NCBI GenBank assembly: GCA_027484725.1
Contig: JAIXSK010000018.1
Coordinates: 78,575 to 142,574, forward strand
Direction: 5' to 3'
Length of the DNA: 64,000 nt
Source of the DNA: Flavobacterium sp.
Lineage (GTDB): Bacteria; Bacteroidota; Bacteroidia; Flavobacteriales; Flavobacteriaceae
Below the pieces are notes generated by a model, which saw nothing but the letters and a program-made list of their open reading frames with translations, was not told where the DNA came from and did no database searches. Shown in pieces: positions 18,437 to 26,125 of the stretch (positions are counted from its first letter, which is position 1; the number at the start of each line of letters is the position of its first letter). The position numbers were made by a program, and so were the translations under genes.

Positions 18437-18464
18437 AAAAAGCCGCATGAAAAGCGGCTTTTTT
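18437..18464. terminator. Bidirectional terminator between the sorting-domain gene and rsmG
   Basis: AGCCGC (18441-18446) pairs with GCGGCT (18454-18459), with A run left and T run right, so it works for both converging genes. The rsmG stop codon lies in its right edge. Confidence 0.85.
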
Positions 18465-19092
18465 ACGGTTTGTATTTGAGTGGCAGATGCACTACTTTTT
18501 TGGTTTCAAAAAATTCTTCCTTGAAATAATCTGATAATTGATATTGGGTTGCTTTTGGAAAATCAGCTAACTCTTGTGTTAAGTCACCGCCTTTGAGGTA
18601 AAGAATTCCGTTGGAAAGTTCGTGTTGTTGCAGCTTCTTGGTTTTCCCTTTTACCCAACCAACAAAATCAGGCATATTGGTTACGGCTCTACTGATGATA
18701 AAGTCATAAGATCCCTGCGCGTTTTCTGCACGCAATTGTTCGGCTTTGAGGTTTTTCAAGCCCAATGCATCGGCCACAGCCTGAACTACTTTAATTTTTT
18801 TCTGGATAACATCAATAAGATAAAACTGTGTTTCCGGAAACATTATGGCCAATGGAATTCCAGGAAAACCACCACCGGTTCCTACATCCATCACCTGAGC
18901 GCCCGATACAAATGGTTGAACTTTGGCAATGCCCAGTGAATGAAGCACATGGCGTATATACAACTCGTCAATGTCTTTGCGCGATATGACATTTATTTTG
19001 GCATTCCAATCTTTGTACAAAGCTTCTAAAGCTTGGAATTGTTCTGTTTGTTGGGGTGATAAATCAGAAAAATAATGAAGAATTTCGTGCAT
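18463..19092 (-). CDS. rsmG: 16S rRNA (guanine527-N7)-methyltransferase RsmG
   Basis: 209 residues from ATG 19092 (MHEILHYFSDLSPQQ); an upstream ATG at 19116 would add eight hydrophobic residues and overlap the -7 box, so the shorter start is preferred. Motif I is DVGTGGGFPGIPLA, preceded by the family's WNAKINVISRKD and RHVLHSLG. It methylates G527 in the 530 loop of 16S rRNA. The gene is single, convergent with its left neighbour and divergent from the desaturase. Confidence 0.95.
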   Translation of the reverse strand: MHEILHYFSDLSPQQTEQFQALEALYKDWNAKINVISRKDIDELYIRHVLHSLGIAKVQPFVSGAQVMDVGTGGGFPGIPLAIMFPETQFYLIDVIQKKIKVVQAVADALGLKNLKAEQLRAENAQGSYDFIISRAVTNMPDFVGWVKGKTKKLQQHELSNGILYLKGGDLTQELADFPKATQYQLSDYFKEEFFETKKVVHLPLKYKP

Positions 19093-19104
19093 ATTCTTTT
19101 TTAA

Positions 19105-19112
19105 CAAAAGTA
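19105..19112 (-). promoter_or_regulatory. -7 box for rsmG
   Basis: TACTTTTG on the minus strand, 12 bases before the chosen ATG; this short distance supports the shorter start. The upstream element is weak. Confidence 0.55.
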
Positions 19113-19170
19113 ACACTTTACTGTTGAAATATTTATCTGAAAAAGCGGTTATAAAAAAATATATAATGCC

Positions 19171-19178
19171 TAAATTTG
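19171..19178 (+). promoter_or_regulatory. -7 box for the desaturase gene
   Basis: TAAATTTG matches TAnnTTTG, 18 bases before ATG 19197. It lies inside the longer TTG-initiated frame, which argues against that longer start. Confidence 0.6.
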
Positions 19179-19196
19179 CGCGTTAACCAATTATTT

Positions 19197-20288
19197 ATGA
19201 ATACCGCACCCACTTTTGCTACGCAAGACAATCTAAAATTTTTCAGAACACTCAATTCAAGAGTCAACAACTACTTCAAAGAAAACAACATATCCAAAAC
19301 CGGCAATTGGAAAATCTACCTAAAAACCATCATCCTTTTTGCTGTTTTTTGGATTCCGTATTTTGTGATTTTAAAATTTGAAATGCCTTTTTACGTTCAG
19401 CTATTGCTCAATATTACCATGGGCGTGGGCATGGCCGGTATTGGCATGAACGTGATGCACGACGGAAACCACGGAGCTTATTCATCAAAAGGATGGGTTA
19501 ATAAAATCATGGGGGGAACCATTTATGTACTGGCCGGAAACGTATACAACTGGCAAGTGCAGCACAATGTATTGCACCACACCTACACCAATATTCACGG
19601 TCATGATGAGGATTTAGAAGCCGGTCGCATCATTCGCTTTACACCCAATGCTGATTGGTATAGCTACCACAGATTTCAGCATTTGTACTCTTTTTTGTTG
19701 TACGGATTATTGACTTTTAATTGGGCGATTACCACAGACTTCAAACAAATGCGTGATTACACCAACCGTAATTTATCTTATGGACAACCTCAAAGTCCTG
19801 TTAAATTATGGACGATTCTGATCATCACCAAAATCATTTATGCACTTATATGGATTGTCACACCAATTATTGCCGGTGTTCTTTGGTGGAAAGTACTCAT
19901 TGGTTTTTTTGTAATGCATTACACGGCCGGAATCATCCTGAGTGTGATTTTTCAGTTGGCGCATGTGGTAGATGAAACCCAAAACCCTACTCCGGGCGAA
20001 AACGGTGAAATGGAAAACACTTGGGCAATTCATCAGTTGTATACCACAGCCAATTTTGCACCGAAAAACAAAATCATGAATTGGTTTACCGGCGGACTCA
20101 ATCATCAAATTGAGCATCATTTGTATCCGCACATCAGCCATATTCACTACAACAAAATTGCAGAATTTGTCAAACAAACCGCCAAAGAATGCAATTTGCC
20201 CTACCACGAATTCAAAACCACCCGAAGCGCAATTGTCTCACATTACAAACATTTAAAAGCACTCGGACAAAAACCTCAGTTTGCCTAA
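19197..20288 (+). CDS. Membrane fatty acid desaturase (acyl-CoA/acyl-lipid type)
   Basis: 363 residues. The three histidine boxes of the membrane di-iron desaturases are complete: HDGNHG, HNVLHH and HQIEHH. Hydrophobic pairs lie at about 43-85 (IILFAVFWIPYFVIL, VQLLLNITMGVGMAGIG) and about 195-255. The third box in the form QIEHH is also found in front-end desaturases, but no cytochrome b5 domain is fused here. It inserts a double bond into membrane fatty acids; the position is not predictable. The aminotransferase gene starts 10 bases after it, so they are probably co-transcribed. Confidence 0.9.
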   Translation: MNTAPTFATQDNLKFFRTLNSRVNNYFKENNISKTGNWKIYLKTIILFAVFWIPYFVILKFEMPFYVQLLLNITMGVGMAGIGMNVMHDGNHGAYSSKGWVNKIMGGTIYVLAGNVYNWQVQHNVLHHTYTNIHGHDEDLEAGRIIRFTPNADWYSYHRFQHLYSFLLYGLLTFNWAITTDFKQMRDYTNRNLSYGQPQSPVKLWTILIITKIIYALIWIVTPIIAGVLWWKVLIGFFVMHYTAGIILSVIFQLAHVVDETQNPTPGENGEMENTWAIHQLYTTANFAPKNKIMNWFTGGLNHQIEHHLYPHISHIHYNKIAEFVKQTAKECNLPYHEFKTTRSAIVSHYKHLKALGQKPQFA

Positions 20289-20298
20289 AAAAAAGCGC

Positions 20299-21486
20299 AT
20301 GAACCACTTACTTTCTGATAGAATCAACGAGTTATCAACCTCACAAACCTTGGCCATGGCAGCCTTGGCACGTGAACTCAAAGCACAAGGAAAAGACATC
20401 ATCAGTTTGAGTTTGGGCGAGCCCGACTTTAACACCCCAGATTTTGTCAAAGAAGCCGCCAAAAAAGCCATCGACCAAAATTACAGCACCTACACACCGG
20501 TTGATGGTTATGTTGATTTGAAAGAAGCTATTTGTCGCAAGTTTAAAAGAGACAACAACCTGGATTACCAACCTGCAAACATTGTAGTATCAACTGGAGC
20601 CAAACAATCGTTGTACAACATTGCCCAAGTGATGATTAATCCGGGAGACGAAGTGATATTGCCCGCACCGTATTGGGTAAGTTATTACGAGATCATTAAA
20701 ATGGCTGGTGGAATTCCGGTTGAAGTTCCGACTTCTGTTGAAAGCAATTTTAAAATGACCCCGGCGCAACTTGAAGCTGCCATCACCCCATCAACCAAAA
20801 TGATTTGGTACAGTTCGCCTTGTAATCCGAGCGGTTCGGTGTATAACCGCGAAGAACTCACTGCCTTAGTTGCCGTTTTAGAAAAGTACCCGAATATTTT
20901 TGTGGTATCAGATGAAATTTACGAGCATATTAATTTTGCCGGAACATTTTGCAGTATAGCCTCGATTCCGGGTATGTTAGAGCGAACCATTACTGTAAAC
21001 GGCGTGGCCAAAGCTTTTGCGATGACCGGTTGGAGAATCGGTTATATTGGCGCTCCAGAATTCATAGCCAAAGCCTGCACCAAAATGCAAGGACAAGTTA
21101 CCAGCGGAGCCAACTCAATTGCGCAGAGAGCTACCATTGCTGCGGTAGATGCAGACCCATCAGTACTCAAAGACATGGTACAAGCTTTTTACAGCCGTCG
21201 CGATTTGGTGGTACAACTGGCCCAAGAAATTCCGGGCTTAAAAGCCAACGTTCCTGAAGGTGCGTTTTATTTGTTTCCGGATGTGTCGTATTATTTCGGA
21301 AAGACTTTGCGCGGAACTTTGATTAAAAACGCCGATGATTTTTCGATGTATTTGCTTTCAGAGGCCAATGTAGCAACGGTAACCGGCGATGCTTTTGGCA
21401 ACCCGAATTGTATTCGATTGTCATATGCCACCAGCGAAGATTTGCTTATAGAAGCTTTTAAACGCATCAAAGAAGCACTCACATAA
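20299..21486 (+). CDS. PLP-dependent aminotransferase, class I (aspartate aminotransferase type)
   Basis: 395 residues from ATG 20299 (MNHLLSDRINELS). Family marks: SLSLGEPDFNTPDFV at the substrate-binding N-terminal arm, STGAKQSLYN, PAPYWVSY, SPCNPSGSVY, VSDEIYEH with the PLP-ring aspartate, GVAKAFAMTGWRIGY with the Schiff-base lysine, and the C-terminal RLSYATSEDLL arginine that binds the substrate carboxylate. It is close to the prokaryotic Ib aspartate aminotransferases; some relatives also use prephenate. The start overlaps no neighbour, and a hairpin terminator follows at once. Confidence 0.92.
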   Translation: MNHLLSDRINELSTSQTLAMAALARELKAQGKDIISLSLGEPDFNTPDFVKEAAKKAIDQNYSTYTPVDGYVDLKEAICRKFKRDNNLDYQPANIVVSTGAKQSLYNIAQVMINPGDEVILPAPYWVSYYEIIKMAGGIPVEVPTSVESNFKMTPAQLEAAITPSTKMIWYSSPCNPSGSVYNREELTALVAVLEKYPNIFVVSDEIYEHINFAGTFCSIASIPGMLERTITVNGVAKAFAMTGWRIGYIGAPEFIAKACTKMQGQVTSGANSIAQRATIAAVDADPSVLKDMVQAFYSRRDLVVQLAQEIPGLKANVPEGAFYLFPDVSYYFGKTLRGTLIKNADDFSMYLLSEANVATVTGDAFGNPNCIRLSYATSEDLLIEAFKRIKEALT

Positions 21487-21493
21487 AATCAGA

Positions 21494-21517
21494 GCCTCTG
21501 CAAAAGAGGCTTTTTTA
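21494..21517 (+). terminator. Rho-independent terminator after the aminotransferase gene
   Basis: GCCTCT (21494-21499) pairs with AGAGGC (21505-21510) with a five-base loop, then TTTTTT. It ends at the very point where the next reading frame opens. Confidence 0.85.
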
Positions 21518-21518
21518 T

Positions 21519-22103
21519 TTGATATACTTGCCGTTGATTATAGAAAATATTACCCGCCATATTGCGCTCACACCTGCTGAGCAAGACTTGTTTTTGTCTT
21601 ACACCCAAAGAAAAATCTACCCGGCTAAATCAGTAATACAACATGCCGGCAGCATCTGTAAACACACCTATTTTGTGCAGTCGGGATTATTGCGCAGTTT
21701 TTATATCAACGACCACATAGTAGAACATATACTGAGTTTTGCCTGTGAAGGTTGGTGGATATCAGATATGTACAGCTTGCTTTCGGGCCAACCCGGTAAT
21801 TTGTTTATTGAAGTACTGGAAGAGTCTAAAGTCATTGCACTTGCCAAAGAAGATCAAGAAATTTTGTACCGCGAAATTCCCAAGCTCGAACGCTTTTTTA
21901 GAATTCTCACTGAAAACTCGCTGGTGGCGCATCAAGAAAGATTGATGGACAATTTAAGCCTCACAGCAGAAGAGCGGTTTGAGAAGTTCTGTAAAAAATA
22001 TCCAACACTGATTCAAAAAGTACCACAAAAACAAATTGCTTCCTATATTGGTGTGACGCCTGAGTTTTTTAGTAAGATGAAGGCAAAAATGCTGCGCAGT
22101 TAA
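21519..22103 (+). CDS. Crp/Fnr-family transcriptional regulator, non-ATG start
   Basis: Up to 194 residues. The N-terminal cyclic-nucleotide-binding-like beta-roll is at about 20-115 (IYPAKSVIQHAG, YFVQSGLLRSFYI, GWWISDMYSLLSG); the C-terminal helix-turn-helix is short (QKQIASYIGVTPEFFSKMK). No ATG exists upstream of conserved sequence: the frame opens with TTG at 21519, and further TTG codons at 21528 and 21534 are possible starts. All sit directly behind the previous terminator. A near-consensus TATACTTG lies at 21523-21530, so the transcript may have almost no leader. The effector is unknown; this subgroup in Bacteroidota usually lacks proven cAMP binding. Confidence 0.8.
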   Translation: MIYLPLIIENITRHIALTPAEQDLFLSYTQRKIYPAKSVIQHAGSICKHTYFVQSGLLRSFYINDHIVEHILSFACEGWWISDMYSLLSGQPGNLFIEVLEESKVIALAKEDQEILYREIPKLERFFRILTENSLVAHQERLMDNLSLTAEERFEKFCKKYPTLIQKVPQKQIASYIGVTPEFFSKMKAKMLRS

Positions 22104-22140
22104 GTTTTTCAATTATCTTTAAATCATTGAAAAAAAAAGT

Positions 22141-22335
22141 ATGAAAAACAGAAAAAACATTAACTTCTTTTTCCTAATTATCGCGATTATCACCGGAAGC
22201 AAATTGTATCAGCATTTTGACTTTGAAAATTTCAAATTTGAAAAACCTGCAATAGACATGATTTATCTAGTGACTTTTATTGCTATGATAGGGCTCATTA
22301 TTAAAGACTTGGTTAAAAAAACCAATAATGAATAA
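22141..22335 (+). CDS. Small two-helix membrane protein, unknown function
   Basis: 64 residues: basic start MKNRKN, helix one INFFFLIIAIITG, a polar linker rich in Phe, Asp and Lys (FDFENFKFEK), helix two MIYLVTFIAMIGLIIKDL, then a charged tail. It starts 37 bases after the Crp-type regulator and is probably on the same transcript. I do not recognise the family; the clean layout of charges and helices suggests a real protein. Confidence 0.65.
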   Translation: MKNRKNINFFFLIIAIITGSKLYQHFDFENFKFEKPAIDMIYLVTFIAMIGLIIKDLVKKTNNE

Positions 22336-22400
22336 TCCTGCCAATGCTTTTCTGATTGAGTTCTTAACCTAGATTAAGTGTCCAGACAAATTGGCAAACG

Positions 22401-22408
22401 TACCTTTG
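22401..22408 (+). promoter_or_regulatory. -7 box of the pirin redox cluster
   Basis: TACCTTTG matches TAnnTTTG and lies 29 bases before the pirin ATG. The upstream element is unclear. Confidence 0.5.
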
Positions 22409-22437
22409 TATCGCAATAATCTTTAAATTTATTCGAT

Positions 22438-23154
22438 ATGAAAACTACCCTAATTCACAAAGCAAACACACGCGGTCATGCCAACCATGGCTGGCTCGAT
22501 GCCCATCATACTTTTAGTTTTGCCGGATATTATGATCCGAACCGCGTTCAGTTTGGCGTTTTGCGCGTACTCAACGACGATATCATTGCGCCGGGGATGG
22601 GCTTTGGAACGCATCCGCACGACAATATGGAAATCATCACGATTCCGCTTGAGGGCGACCTTGCGCACAAAGACAGCATGGGCAATACAGAAGTCATTAA
22701 GTTTGGCGATGTGCAAGTCATGAGCGCCGGAACCGGAATTCAACATTCTGAGTTCAACCCGAACCACGACCAAAGAACCAATTTGTTGCAAATTTGGGTG
22801 TTTCCGAAATACCGAAACGTTGCACCGCGCTATGAACAAATTACGTTGAATGTTGCTGACAGACACAATCAGTTTCAGCAAGTGCTTTCGCCAAGTGCTG
22901 ATGATGCGGGTGTTTGGATTCATCAAGACGCATGGTTTCATATGAGTAATATGGATGCCGGAACTACTTTGGAATACAATCGAAAACTAGAAGGCAACGG
23001 TTTGTATGTTTTTGTGATCAAAGGCTCGGTTAAAGTCAATGGCGAGCAGCTTGAAAAACGCGACGGCATGGGCATTACCGATTTTGAAAAAGTGCATTTT
23101 AAAGCCACAACTGATGCTGAGGTATTGCTCATGGAAGTTCCGATGCATCAATAA
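22438..23154 (+). CDS. Pirin family protein (bicupin)
   Basis: 238 residues, normal for the YhhW-like short pirins. The N-terminal cupin has the metal site: FGTHPHDNMEIIT (two His and Glu) and GIQHSEFN (third His). The C-terminal cupin (residues 125-238) lacks such a set. Pirins bind Fe or other metals; some relatives have quercetinase activity, others sense redox state. This gene opens a run of six small same-strand genes with redox themes, which supports a stress role over a flavonoid one. Confidence 0.9.
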   Translation: MKTTLIHKANTRGHANHGWLDAHHTFSFAGYYDPNRVQFGVLRVLNDDIIAPGMGFGTHPHDNMEIITIPLEGDLAHKDSMGNTEVIKFGDVQVMSAGTGIQHSEFNPNHDQRTNLLQIWVFPKYRNVAPRYEQITLNVADRHNQFQQVLSPSADDAGVWIHQDAWFHMSNMDAGTTLEYNRKLEGNGLYVFVIKGSVKVNGEQLEKRDGMGITDFEKVHFKATTDAEVLLMEVPMHQ

Positions 23155-23165
23155 AAAGTAAAAAT

Positions 23166-23450
23166 ATGGAAGCAACAACAGGCATGCACACCCACGGCCA
23201 CAAAGGTGATTTTTATGTTGAGGCCGATGGAAAACAAGAAGCACTCATGACCTTTGTCATGGCCGGAGAAAAACAAATGATTATTGACCACACCGAAGTA
23301 AACCCAGGCAACAACGACAAGGGTTACGGCAAAATGATGGTGATGGCCGCGGTAGACTTTGCACGCAACAACGATATTAAAATTGTACCGTTGTGTCCGT
23401 TTGCCAAAAGTGTTTTTGACAAAACTCCTGAAATTAGAGACGTATTGTAA
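23166..23450 (+). CDS. Small GNAT-like N-acetyltransferase (YjdJ type)
   Basis: 94 residues, a single short acetyltransferase domain (PF14542-like). Recognisable pieces are GDFYVEADGKQEALMTFVM, DHTEVNPGNNDKGYGKMM (acetyl-CoA loop) and the C-terminal IVPLCPFAKSVFDK. The substrate is unknown. In E. coli yjdJ sits beside yjdI, and a YjdI-like gene is found here two genes downstream, so the association appears conserved. It begins 11 bases after the pirin gene. Confidence 0.85.
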   Translation: MEATTGMHTHGHKGDFYVEADGKQEALMTFVMAGEKQMIIDHTEVNPGNNDKGYGKMMVMAAVDFARNNDIKIVPLCPFAKSVFDKTPEIRDVL

Positions 23451-23456
23451 ATCATC

Positions 23457-23487
23457 AACCTGCAAGGTTTTTGAAACCTTGTAGGTT
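23457..23487. repeat. Perfect hairpin inverted repeat between the GNAT and OsmC genes
   Basis: AACCTGCAAGGTTT (23457-23470) pairs with AAACCTTGTAGGTT (23474-23487) with one G-U pair and a three-base loop. It is followed by an A run, not a T run, so it is not a plus-strand terminator. It looks like a short mobile or REP-type palindrome. Confidence 0.7.
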
Positions 23488-23501
23488 TAAAAAAAAAACT
23501 T

Positions 23502-23915
23502 ATGGCCAACTTACTCGAACAAAACCTCACCGGTCACATCGGCACGCAAAAATACCTTTGTACCATTAATTGGCGCAATGGTCAACTGATCATGGATGAA
23601 CCCGAAAGCATTGACGGACAAGACTTGGGCCCGGATCCGTACAGCACTTTATTGGCATCACTGGCCGGTTGCACCCTATCAACTTTACGGATGTATATTG
23701 ACCGAAAAGGTTGGGACATCCGTGAGTTATCAGTTTCTCTTAATATGCATCAAGAAATGACGCCTGATCTCTGTACGCAAATTGATAGAATCATTACCTT
23801 TCCTGAAGGACTTGATGCTGAGATCAAAGAACGATTGATGATCATTGCCGGAAAATGTCCTGTATCAAAAATCTTAGAAAACAAAATAGTCATTAATTCT
23901 AAAACTGACCAATAA
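23502..23915 (+). CDS. OsmC family protein
   Basis: 137 residues. Both reactive cysteines of the OsmC/Ohr fold are present: the first in LASLAGCTLSTLRMYI and the second in GKCPVSKILEN. OsmC-like proteins reduce hydroperoxides with thiols. The start ATG follows an AAAAAAAAAACTT stretch, and the stop TAA overlaps the next start by one base, so this and the Fe-S gene are coupled. Confidence 0.92.
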   Translation: MANLLEQNLTGHIGTQKYLCTINWRNGQLIMDEPESIDGQDLGPDPYSTLLASLAGCTLSTLRMYIDRKGWDIRELSVSLNMHQEMTPDLCTQIDRIITFPEGLDAEIKERLMIIAGKCPVSKILENKIVINSKTDQ

Positions 23916-24139
23916 TGAACCCGAAAGACATCACCAAAGAGTATAGCAATGGCGAGGTAACTATTGTATGGAAATCAGGTTTGTGCCAGCACGCTGCCGA
24001 GTGTGTACGCAACAATCCGGAGGTTTTTAAACCCAGAGAAAAACCCTGGATCAATCCTGAAAATTCAACTACCGAAAAAATCATTGAAACCGTTAAAAAA
24101 TGCCCTTCCGGGGCTCTTACGTATTATTTGAATTCATGA
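23915..24139 (+). CDS. YjdI-like single-cluster (4Fe-4S) binding protein
   Basis: 74 residues of the Fer4_19 / YjdI type. Three cysteines are visible in a conserved setting: SGLCQHAAECVRN and KKCPSGAL. The latter resembles the ferredoxin CP motif. A GNAT gene of the YjdJ type lies two genes upstream, as in E. coli yjdIJ. It overlaps both neighbours (one base with OsmC, ATGA with the next gene), suggesting tight co-translation. Confidence 0.88.
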   Translation: MNPKDITKEYSNGEVTIVWKSGLCQHAAECVRNNPEVFKPREKPWINPENSTTEKIIETVKKCPSGALTYYLNS

Positions 24140-24348
24140 AACCACCTAAAAAATGGAAATTCGCGCTCATGGTTTGGATGGCCATTTATCCGGCCATTAC
24201 GCTCCTGAGTTTTTTGATTGGCAATGAAATCAAAGACCTACCCCTAGCCTTGCGAACGCTTATCATGACCGGAATATTGGTGCCGCTCATGGTGTATGTA
24301 TTATTGCCTTTGCTCAGAAAAATACTCGGAAACTGGTTAAATACCTGA
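24136..24348 (+). CDS. Stand-alone two-helix membrane protein resembling the tail of ABM-domain membrane proteins
   Basis: 70 residues from ATG 24136, which overlaps the Fe-S stop as ATGA; the longer frame from 24100 lies inside that gene. Layout: MKPPKKWKFALMVWMAIYP, helix one, a polar link (IGNEIKDLPLALRT), helix two (LIMTGILVPLMVYVLLPLL), and a basic end. This pattern of PPxxWK, WxxIYP, LP..R and VPLM.Y...P resembles the C-terminal membrane part of larger antibiotic-biosynthesis-monooxygenase-domain proteins (COG3224), but here it has no ABM domain. That comparison is from memory. Confidence 0.7.
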   Translation: MKPPKKWKFALMVWMAIYPAITLLSFLIGNEIKDLPLALRTLIMTGILVPLMVYVLLPLLRKILGNWLNT

Positions 24349-24350
24349 AT

Positions 24351-24878
24351 ATGAAAAAAATTATTGCCTTTGCGGGCTCATCAAGCCGCAATTCAATCAA
24401 CAAACAACTCGCAGTTTATGCCGCGAATTTATTTGAAAATGTCGAAGTGGAAGTACTCGATTTAAACGATTACGAAATGCCTTTGTTTTCAGTAGATCGC
24501 GAAAAAGAAAACGGCATTCACAATCTGGCATATGACTTTTATGCCAAAATGGGTAGTGCGGATTTGATTGTGATTTCACTGGCCGAACACAACGGTGCTT
24601 ATGCAAGTGCGTTTAAAAATATTTTGGACTGGACTTCGCGCATCAACAATAAAACCTTTCAAGAAAAACCCATGCTGCTCATGGCTACTTCGCCAGGAGC
24701 GCGTGGTGGAACGACAGTTTTGGATATTGCTTCCAAACGCTTTCCGTATCAAGGAGCACAAGTTTTGGGAACATTCTCTTTGCCAAGCTTTTTTGAAAAT
24801 TTTGATGCGGTTCATGGCATCATCAATCCGGAACGCAAAAAGCAATTAACAGATATCATTCAAATGGTTGATTTCTAA
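24351..24878 (+). CDS. NADPH-dependent FMN reductase-type flavoprotein
   Basis: 175 residues with a flavodoxin-like fold. The phosphate-binding loop is FAGSSSRNSINKQLA, followed by LDLNDYEMPLFSVDRE and the second flavin loop SLAEHNGAYASAFKNILDW; SPGARGGTTVLD lies near the third. It should reduce quinones, azo compounds or flavins using NAD(P)H. It is the sixth and last gene of the redox run, with two bases between the preceding stop and its ATG. Confidence 0.9.
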   Translation: MKKIIAFAGSSSRNSINKQLAVYAANLFENVEVEVLDLNDYEMPLFSVDREKENGIHNLAYDFYAKMGSADLIVISLAEHNGAYASAFKNILDWTSRINNKTFQEKPMLLMATSPGARGGTTVLDIASKRFPYQGAQVLGTFSLPSFFENFDAVHGIINPERKKQLTDIIQMVDF

Positions 24879-24896
24879 TTAAAAATGATACTTTTG
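24868..24896 (+). promoter_or_regulatory. Promoter for the Lcl-domain lipoprotein gene
   Basis: TTG at 24868-24870, 18 bases, then TACTTTTG at 24889-24896. The ATG is 24 bases downstream. The -33 half overlaps the end of the FMN reductase gene. Confidence 0.7.
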
Positions 24897-24920
24897 TTGT
24901 TCATCAAAAGCTGCCATTAA

Positions 24921-26111
24921 ATGAAAAAAATGCTATTGTTATTGAGCTTTTTTGCCTTGTTTTCATGTTCGAATGATTCTGGTTCTGATCATCAGACCAA
25001 TCCGCCTGATCCGGAGCCGGACATATCTACGGTGGTTACTCTTGAGCCTGATTATGTGGTGGGCGGAGTAAAACTTAACGGCGAAATTACCCATTTGGGT
25101 GACGGCTATTCTCGAAGAGGTTTTTGTTGGAGTCTTAATTTGAATCCGGTCATTGATGATAACTATATAACCACTGATGGTAGTGGCGAAGGGCCATTTT
25201 TTGTTTCGGTAGGATATTATAGCTTGCCTTTAGAAAGCACTTTTAACATCAGGGCTTTTGTGGATCCGCTGGGTTCAAACCAAACCGTATATGGCAACAA
25301 CATTACCATTCATACCCCAAAAGTTTATGAACTTACGGTGGCTCCGGTAAAAGATATCGAATCAAAAATAGCTACATTCAGCGGTTCTATACTGAGCAAT
25401 GATCCTGCTCTTCACAGTACAATTGCCCACAAAGGATTTTGCATCAGCACCTCGGCTACGCCCACGTTAGACAATTCAATTCTTTGGGAAAGCCCAAATA
25501 GCACTTTAGGCAATTTTGAGTTTTCGGTCAATAACCTATCGAGGAACACCACTTATTATGTGCGTTCGTTTGGATATAATACCAATACAAATGTATATTA
25601 TAGCAGCGATGTGGTTAACTTTAAAACAACCGGTTATATTGGTGTTTCAGGAGGCTATGTCATGTATGACAAAGGAAGCTATAGCGATGGATGGAGGTAT
25701 TTAGAAATAGCTCCAAACGATGTCACCTACAATGGTTCAAACCTCATTAAATGGGGATGTCCTACTACGGCTATTTTGCAAACATCTACCGATGTTGGAA
25801 CTGGTCTGGAAAACACCAACAGAATTATTCAATATTGCAGCGATGCTAATTGCGCCGCCAGAGTTTGCAGTAACTATTCTATCAATGGGGTCAACGATTG
25901 GTTTTTGCCCTCAAAAGGAGAATTGTATATTATGACATCAAGCTTGAACGGATTGGTTAATTTTGGCGACAACACCAACCAAACGCATTGGAGTTCATCT
26001 GAATACGATACTGGTACGGCCCATTTGGTGAACACCTTTTATAATTTCGGGCCTGCCTTTGGCATCTCTAAAAATTTAGGCAATTTGGTAAGACCCATGA
26101 GAAGATTTTAA
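24921..26111 (+). CDS. Surface lipoprotein with two Fn3-like repeats and a C-terminal Lcl/DUF1566 domain
   Basis: 396 residues. The signal peptide ends in a lipobox (FALFSC, Cys16). A Pro/Asp linker is followed by two similar beta domains: about 40-125 (GEITHLGDGYSRRGFCWSLN) and about 130-230 (SKIATFSGSI, AHKGFCISTS, TYYVRSFGYN). The last 160 residues match the Lcl C-terminal pattern, with NGVNDWFLPSKGEL, WSSSEYD and the final LVRPMRRF. Such domains occur in adhesins and secreted proteins. Surface display is likely, its ligand unknown. Confidence 0.8.
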   Translation: MKKMLLLLSFFALFSCSNDSGSDHQTNPPDPEPDISTVVTLEPDYVVGGVKLNGEITHLGDGYSRRGFCWSLNLNPVIDDNYITTDGSGEGPFFVSVGYYSLPLESTFNIRAFVDPLGSNQTVYGNNITIHTPKVYELTVAPVKDIESKIATFSGSILSNDPALHSTIAHKGFCISTSATPTLDNSILWESPNSTLGNFEFSVNNLSRNTTYYVRSFGYNTNTNVYYSSDVVNFKTTGYIGVSGGYVMYDKGSYSDGWRYLEIAPNDVTYNGSNLIKWGCPTTAILQTSTDVGTGLENTNRIIQYCSDANCAARVCSNYSINGVNDWFLPSKGELYIMTSSLNGLVNFGDNTNQTHWSSSEYDTGTAHLVNTFYNFGPAFGISKNLGNLVRPMRRF

Positions 26112-26125
26112 AAATAATTAATTCT

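Noticed and set aside
23457..23487. Hairpin considered as a terminator of the GNAT gene
   Set aside because: It is followed by an A run on the plus strand and has no T run on the minus strand either.
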